A stretch of 64,000 nt of DNA, from NCBI RefSeq assembly GCF_002813325.1, contig NZ_PHUG01000001.1, positions 3,162,001-3,226,000 on the forward strand. The letters are read 5' to 3'. The notes under the pieces were generated by a model. The model was given only the letters and a program-made list of their open reading frames with translations. It had not been told where the DNA came from and did no database searches. Each line of letters starts with the position of its first letter. Within the stretch, counting starts at the first letter, position 1. The DNA comes from Janthinobacterium sp. 64. GTDB lineage: Bacteria; Pseudomonadota; Gammaproteobacteria; Burkholderiales; Burkholderiaceae_D. Below, piece by piece: positions 59,784 through 64,000 of the stretch. Made by a program: the position numbers and the translations under genes.

Positions 59784-61576
59784 AGAGCGGCTGCCTGTTC
59801 CATTTCCCGTGCCTGGATTTCGGCCGGCAGGTGGGGAAACATGCTGTCGATGCTGCTCGAACGCATGCGTCCGTCCGGCAGCCTGACCGACACCACGGCC
59901 GGGATGATTTTCTGGTCGCGCGGAGCGACGATCTCGCACAGTACCGGACCGTCCATCGCCATCACCTGTAACAGCGTGGCCGCCAGGTCTTCCTCGCGGT
60001 CGCAGCGCACGAACGGCAGCGCATAGCTGGCCGCCATCGATTCCATACTCGGTATAAATACACCACTGCGGCTGTCAGCGCCGACATAGTGGGCGCCGAG
60101 AAAATCGCGCTGGGTATTGCGCATCGATACATAGCCGTCGTTATTGATGACGAACAGTTTCACGTTCAGCCCGAAATGGCTCATCGTCGACAGTTCGTGT
60201 ACGTTGGTCATCAGGGAGCCATCGCCGGTGACGCAAACGGTCGGACCGGCGGCGCCCGTGGTGGCGGCGCCATTGGCCACCGGCAATGCGAAGCCCATGG
60301 CACCCATCGAGCCGGAAGAGATGAAGCGCTGGCCATTTTTGACGCGCAAGGCCTGGCCCATCACATAGAATGCCGAGCCCGCATCGGCAACTACGCAAGC
60401 ATCGTCGGCCAGCATGCAGCTCAGTTCTTCGGCGAAATAGTAGAAATTGACGGCATCATTGTGCACATGCGCTTCAGCGCTGACCGGGTAGCGTTCTTTC
60501 CATGACTGGGTACAAGCACGCCATGCACTCCAGTCGGGCGCAGTCGTGCCGGCCGAAGCGGCCAGCAAGGCGTCAATGAATTCCAGGCTGCCCGCCTGGA
60601 TTGCGTGACTGACGCCAACTTGCCCACGGGCGATCACGGCCGCGTCGAGTTCGACCTGGATCTTGACGGCGGACGGTGCAAACAGCTCGCTTTCCCAGCC
60701 GGTGGTCTGGCCATGCAGACTGCAGCCTATACTGAGGATGACATCAGCGCTCTGCACTGCGAAATTGCCGGCGCGATCGCCTTTCGGTCCCGGATGGCCG
60801 ACAAACAGGGGGTGGTCGAAATACATCACATCTTTGCCCAGCTGGCTAGTGGCGACAGGAATGCCGAGTTGACCAGCCAATTGTTGCAATTGTGATACGG
60901 CATTGGCACAGCGCACGCCGTAGCCGGCTAGAATCAACGGCCGGCGCGCCCCCTGCAGCAAGGCTAACACTTCCGCCACGTTGGCATTTGATGGCGCCAG
61001 AGCCAAGGGCTCAGGCACATAACCTGGCAATTCGTCAGGTTCAATCAACGCACCCTGCACGTCCAGCGGCAAGTCCAGCAAAACAGGTCCAGGACGGCCC
61101 GATTGCGCCAGGTACAGCGCTTTTTCCAAGTGGTAGCGGATGGTCAAAGGATCCATGACAATCTGTGCGTACTTGGTCACCGAGGCAACGATAGGGACAA
61201 TATCGACTTCAAACGTGCCGAACTGGCGCAGGCCGGCGATGCCGGAACCCTGGATGGTCTGGGTGCTTTTGCTTTGGCCGGTCAGGAACAGCAGCGGGGT
61301 GCTATCCTGCCACGCGCCAGCCAGACCTGTCAGAATATTTGTCGCGCCAGGGCCGCTGGTCGCATAGCACACGCCCAGTTCGCCGCTTCGGCGCGCGTAG
61401 CCGTCGGCCGCCATCGCGCTGGCTTGCTCGTGGTGATGGTGGATATAGCCGAGGCCGCCTTCGCGACCGAGAGTATCGACCAGGTGCATCATCATGCCAC
61501 CATTGAGCAGGAAAACGTGTTTGACGCCTTGCTCCAGCAGGCGCGAGGCAATATAGTCAGCTACTCGAATTTTCAT
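59780..61576 (-). CDS. Thiamine diphosphate-dependent enzyme (acetolactate-synthase-like; YerE-type candidate)
   Basis: A 598-residue ThDP enzyme with the N-terminal pyrimidine-binding domain (catalytic Glu50 in IHHHHEQASA), a central domain, and the PP domain with GDGS...NN (VTGDGSLMTNVHEL and LFVINNDGY). It resembles acetolactate synthases in overall length but lacks the neighbours of amino acid synthesis. In a cluster with rfbG/rfbH a YerE-like role is likely: decarboxylation of a 2-keto acid and transfer of the acyl carbanion to the sugar C4 ketone. Real specificity is unknown. Confidence 0.88.
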   Translation of the reverse strand: MKIRVADYIASRLLEQGVKHVFLLNGGMMMHLVDTLGREGGLGYIHHHHEQASAMAADGYARRSGELGVCYATSGPGATNILTGLAGAWQDSTPLLFLTGQSKSTQTIQGSGIAGLRQFGTFEVDIVPIVASVTKYAQIVMDPLTIRYHLEKALYLAQSGRPGPVLLDLPLDVQGALIEPDELPGYVPEPLALAPSNANVAEVLALLQGARRPLILAGYGVRCANAVSQLQQLAGQLGIPVATSQLGKDVMYFDHPLFVGHPGPKGDRAGNFAVQSADVILSIGCSLHGQTTGWESELFAPSAVKIQVELDAAVIARGQVGVSHAIQAGSLEFIDALLAASAGTTAPDWSAWRACTQSWKERYPVSAEAHVHNDAVNFYYFAEELSCMLADDACVVADAGSAFYVMGQALRVKNGQRFISSGSMGAMGFALPVANGAATTGAAGPTVCVTGDGSLMTNVHELSTMSHFGLNVKLFVINNDGYVSMRNTQRDFLGAHYVGADSRSGVFIPSMESMAASYALPFVRCDREEDLAATLLQVMAMDGPVLCEIVAPRDQKIIPAVVSVRLPDGRMRSSSIDSMFPHLPAEIQAREMEQAAAL

Positions 61577-62415
61577 TTCGGGTCCATCATGTCGGGAGTA
61601 TTGTTAAGCGCCAGGAATATACTGTGTTCCTGGTCAAAAGAAGTAACCGCACGCACCACGGCATCGCGGATGATCGAGGTATCAACCGCGTAGACCAGGA
61701 AGTTCGCGCCCAGCGCCAAAGCGGCGGCAATGTCTTGCTGGCTGCGCACCATCATGCCAGCGGCCTTGCCTGCGGCGCGGATACGCTGGATCGAGCTGTC
61801 GACTATGGCGGTAACGCGCGGATGGCGCGTATTGCCATCACAGCCAAGCGCCACCGCCAAGTCGTAAATGCCCATGTAGACCACGTCCAGTCCTGGCGTG
61901 GCGCAGATGGCATCGATATCGGCCAGCGCGCTTTCGCTTTCGATAATGACGCAAGTCAGTGAGAAATCATTACTCAACTTCCCAGAGCAGTTGTCCGGCG
62001 GATTCGCATACTGCGCCGCGCGGGTAAACGGATTGTAGCCGCGCGTGCCGCGCGGCGCATACTTGGCCATTCTGACGACGGTCTCGGCTTCGCCTGCATT
62101 GTTGACCTGCGGCGCGACAATGCCATGTGCGCCCAAGTCCAGCGCCCATTGCGCGGCCGACGGATTAACACCAGGTATGCGAACCAGTGGCACACCACCG
62201 GCCGCCTCGACCGCGCGGATGCAACCATCGAGACCGCTCACATCAAAAATCCCGTGCTCCATATCGAGGATGGCGAAGTCCATGCCACCAAGGGCAAAGA
62301 TTTCCACCACCACCGGCGATGGTATGATGGACCACACACCTAGCACCGCCTGACCGGCAGCCAGCTTGGCTTTAAGCACATTGACGGCGGCGGATGGCTT
62401 TGCGGGTGTAGACAT
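61573..62415 (-). CDS. HpcH/HpaI-family class II aldolase
   Basis: A 280-residue HpcH/HpaI aldolase. Motifs: DMEHG (Glu53, His54), the RGTRGYNPFTRA substrate loop, VIIESESAL with the metal-binding Glu, and IYDLAVALG with the Asp. Family members condense pyruvate (or oxaloacetate) with aldehydes. It lies just downstream of rfbH and overlaps the ThDP gene by 4 bases, so its product or substrate probably feeds the ThDP enzyme. Confidence 0.9.
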   Translation of the reverse strand: MSTPAKPSAAVNVLKAKLAAGQAVLGVWSIIPSPVVVEIFALGGMDFAILDMEHGIFDVSGLDGCIRAVEAAGGVPLVRIPGVNPSAAQWALDLGAHGIVAPQVNNAGEAETVVRMAKYAPRGTRGYNPFTRAAQYANPPDNCSGKLSNDFSLTCVIIESESALADIDAICATPGLDVVYMGIYDLAVALGCDGNTRHPRVTAIVDSSIQRIRAAGKAAGMMVRSQQDIAAALALGANFLVYAVDTSIIRDAVVRAVTSFDQEHSIFLALNNTPDMMDPK

Positions 62416-62427
62416 GGAGATACTTTC

Positions 62428-63753
62428 TTAGAAGTTAACGCCAAAAAACTCTTCGATCTTGCTGATCGAGAAGTCCATCATTTCCTTGGTCAAGCCGGGG
62501 AACACGCCAATCCACAGGGTATCGTGCATGATGCGGTCGGTGTTGGTCAGCTCGCCCGATACGCGGTAATTGCGACCGATCATGTATGGCTGGCGCGTCA
62601 AATTGCCAGCAAATAACAGACGCGTACCAATCTTGTTTTGATCGAGGAACGTCAGCAGGTTGACCCGGTCCACATTGGCCTCTGGGCGCAAGGTGATCGG
62701 GAAGCCGAACCAGGATGGATCCGAATTCGGTGTCGCCTCAGGCAAGATCAGGAACTCCTCGCAGCTTTTCAGGCCATCTTTCATATAAGCGAAGTTGTCT
62801 TTGCGTGCCTGTACAAAGCCAGCCGCGCGGTCCATCTGCGCCAAACCGCATGCCGCTTGCATGTCGGTGATCTTCAGGTTGTAGCCCAGGTGGCTGTAGG
62901 TGTACTTGTGGTCATAGCCTTCCGGCAGCGTACCCAGCTTGCAGCAGAAACGCTGACCGCAAGTATTGTCCTTGCCCGGTGCACAGTAGCAGTCGCGGCC
63001 CCAATCGCGGAACGATTCGGCAATCGCTTTCAGTTCCGGATTGTTGGTAAACACCGCGCCGCCCTCACCCATGGTGATGTGATGCGCAGGGTAGAAACTC
63101 ATGGTGCCGATATCGCCGAAGGTACCGCACATCTGGCCGTTATACGTGGCGCCCAAGGCGTCACAGCAATCCTCCACCAGCCACAGATTGTACTTTTTGC
63201 ACAGTGCGACGATGACTTCCAGGTTGAATGGATTGCCTAAGGTATGGGCCAGCATGATGGCCTTGGTCTTGTCGGTAATGGCCGCTTCGATTTTCGAAGC
63301 ATCGATATTGTAGGTTCCCAGTTCGACATCGACGAACACAGGTACCGCACCATATTGCAAAATCGGATTGACGGTGGTTGGGAAGCCGGCTGCCACACCG
63401 ATGACTTCGTCGCCAGGTTGAATCGCGCGCGCGCCCAGTTTTGGCGACGTCAGGGCGGAAAAAGCGACCAGGTTGGCGGACGAACCGGAATTCACCGTGA
63501 TCAGGAATTCGACGCCAATGAACTTGGCGAGGCGTTTTTCAAACTCATCATTAAAGCGACCCGTCGTCAACCATGCGTCCAGCGACGCTTCGACCATCAG
63601 ACCCATCTCAGGGGCGCCGACGACTTTGCCGGCCGGAGGAATCACGGTCACGCCAGGCTCGAATGGTTTCGGCACGCTGGCCAGCGCGCCATATTGGGCC
63701 ACCAGGGCGGCGATCTGGTCGCGGATTTGTTGTTGGGTCAGTTGTTCGCTCAT
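62428..63753 (-). CDS. rfbH: CDP-4-keto-6-deoxyglucose-3-dehydrase (E1, iron-sulfur)
   Basis: RfbH (DdhC/E1) removes the C3 hydroxyl of CDP-4-keto-6-deoxyglucose with PMP and a [2Fe-2S] cluster. The 441-residue protein is an AspAT-fold enzyme in which His replaces the usual PLP-lysine ([11 protein letters not shown], His225). The cysteines form the E1 spacing exactly: Cys197-X57-Cys255-X-Cys257-X7-Cys265. This separates it from ColD, which lacks the cluster. Normal length and start ([14 protein letters not shown]). Confidence 0.95.
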   Translation of the reverse strand: MSEQLTQQQIRDQIAALVAQYGALASVPKPFEPGVTVIPPAGKVVGAPEMGLMVEASLDAWLTTGRFNDEFEKRLAKFIGVEFLITVNSGSSANLVAFSALTSPKLGARAIQPGDEVIGVAAGFPTTVNPILQYGAVPVFVDVELGTYNIDASKIEAAITDKTKAIMLAHTLGNPFNLEVIVALCKKYNLWLVEDCCDALGATYNGQMCGTFGDIGTMSFYPAHHITMGEGGAVFTNNPELKAIAESFRDWGRDCYCAPGKDNTCGQRFCCKLGTLPEGYDHKYTYSHLGYNLKITDMQAACGLAQMDRAAGFVQARKDNFAYMKDGLKSCEEFLILPEATPNSDPSWFGFPITLRPEANVDRVNLLTFLDQNKIGTRLLFAGNLTRQPYMIGRNYRVSGELTNTDRIMHDTLWIGVFPGLTKEMMDFSISKIEEFFGVNF

Positions 63754-63771
63754 GATACAGCCTTCAATTTG

Positions 63772-64000
63772 TTAGGTATTTTGATATGTCGTGATTTGTG
63801 CCTGGCTTAGCTCGCGCATATCCAGGCCCTGGTCGAAGGCCTTGTGCCATTCAACGATTTTGGTGATCGTCTGGCCGATATCCCAACGCGGATGCCAGCC
63901 CAGTTGGCCACGCGCCTTGGAGCAATCGAGTTTCAGATAAGTCGCCTCATGCGGATGGTTCTGTCCGTCGAGCGACCAGGACGCTCCGGCGCCCCACTCT
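63772..64000 (-). CDS. rfbG: CDP-glucose 4,6-dehydratase, C-terminal part
   Basis: The visible 75 residues are the C-terminus of RfbG (DdhB): WGAGASWSLDGQNHPHEATYLKLD, then KARGQLGWHPRWDIG, ending ...QITTYQNT, stop at 63772-63774. The rest is beyond the right edge. It feeds CDP-4-keto-6-deoxyglucose to RfbH. Confidence 0.92.
   Translation of the reverse strand, partial: EWGAGASWSLDGQNHPHEATYLKLDCSKARGQLGWHPRWDIGQTITKIVEWHKAFDQGLDMRELSQAQITTYQNT

Overview
The window looks like chromosome of a high-GC betaproteobacterium of the Oxalobacteraceae, most likely Janthinobacterium or a close relative. This rests on the housekeeping proteins and their order (nadK-recN-hemH-grpE, pcm-rhodanese-tolC, uppP-recQ), on the GC-rich codon use, and on my recall of the families. 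No database search was possible.

Layout. 1-30 kb is ordinary chromosome: a heat-shock/SOS block on the minus strand (grpE, hemH, recN, nadK) with a sigma-32-type promoter and a LexA-type box; osmC, gloA, a LysR regulator and a YdcZ-type transporter; tolC, rhodanese and pcm; an ABC exporter operon whose ATPase gene has shrunk to a 90-codon relic; a GIN-domain lipoprotein; a DeoR/MFS pair; uppP, recQ, an M16 peptidase, a HypT-like LysR regulator, gdhA, galE and trmB. 30.0-35.7 kb is a mobile patch built on a tRNA-Gly(CCC) gene. A group II intron with its maturase splits the tRNA in the 3' strand of the anticodon stem, an intact second tRNA-Gly(CCC) gene lies inside the intron just upstream of the maturase gene, and a 32-nt copy of the tRNA 3' end lies about 3 kb further on, bounding a segment with a Fic protein and an IS3-family element.

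36-64 kb is a surface polysaccharide locus. The left arm (plus strand) has dgkA, a broken manC, a WbaP-type initiating transferase and the dTDP-rhamnose genes rfbB-rfbA-rfbC-rfbD, followed by a damaged IS3-family element. The right arm (minus strand) enters from beyond the window: rfbG (CDP-glucose 4,6-dehydratase, partial), rfbH (iron-sulfur 3-dehydrase), an HpcH/HpaI aldolase, a thiamine diphosphate enzyme, an SDR, acetaldehyde dehydrogenase, 4-hydroxy-2-oxovalerate aldolase, a second SDR and a Wzx flippase. It continues through an AT-rich block with three family-2 glycosyltransferases, a WbsX-family protein, an EpsG-type polymerase, an acyltransferase-3 protein and two SASA/SGNH-like proteins.

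How the genes work together. WbaP would load the first sugar on undecaprenyl phosphate, the rhamnose genes and glycosyltransferases would build the repeat unit, and Wzx and the EpsG-like protein would flip and polymerise it. The right-arm genes look like a pathway to an unusual branched-chain CDP-sugar. RfbG/RfbH give a 4-keto-3,6-dideoxyhexose, and the ThDP enzyme could add an acyl unit to C4, as YerE does for yersiniose. The acetaldehyde dehydrogenase and aldolases, normally catabolic, could make a longer 2-keto acid as the donor. That pathway and the tRNA-in-intron-in-tRNA arrangement are the two observations most worth following up.
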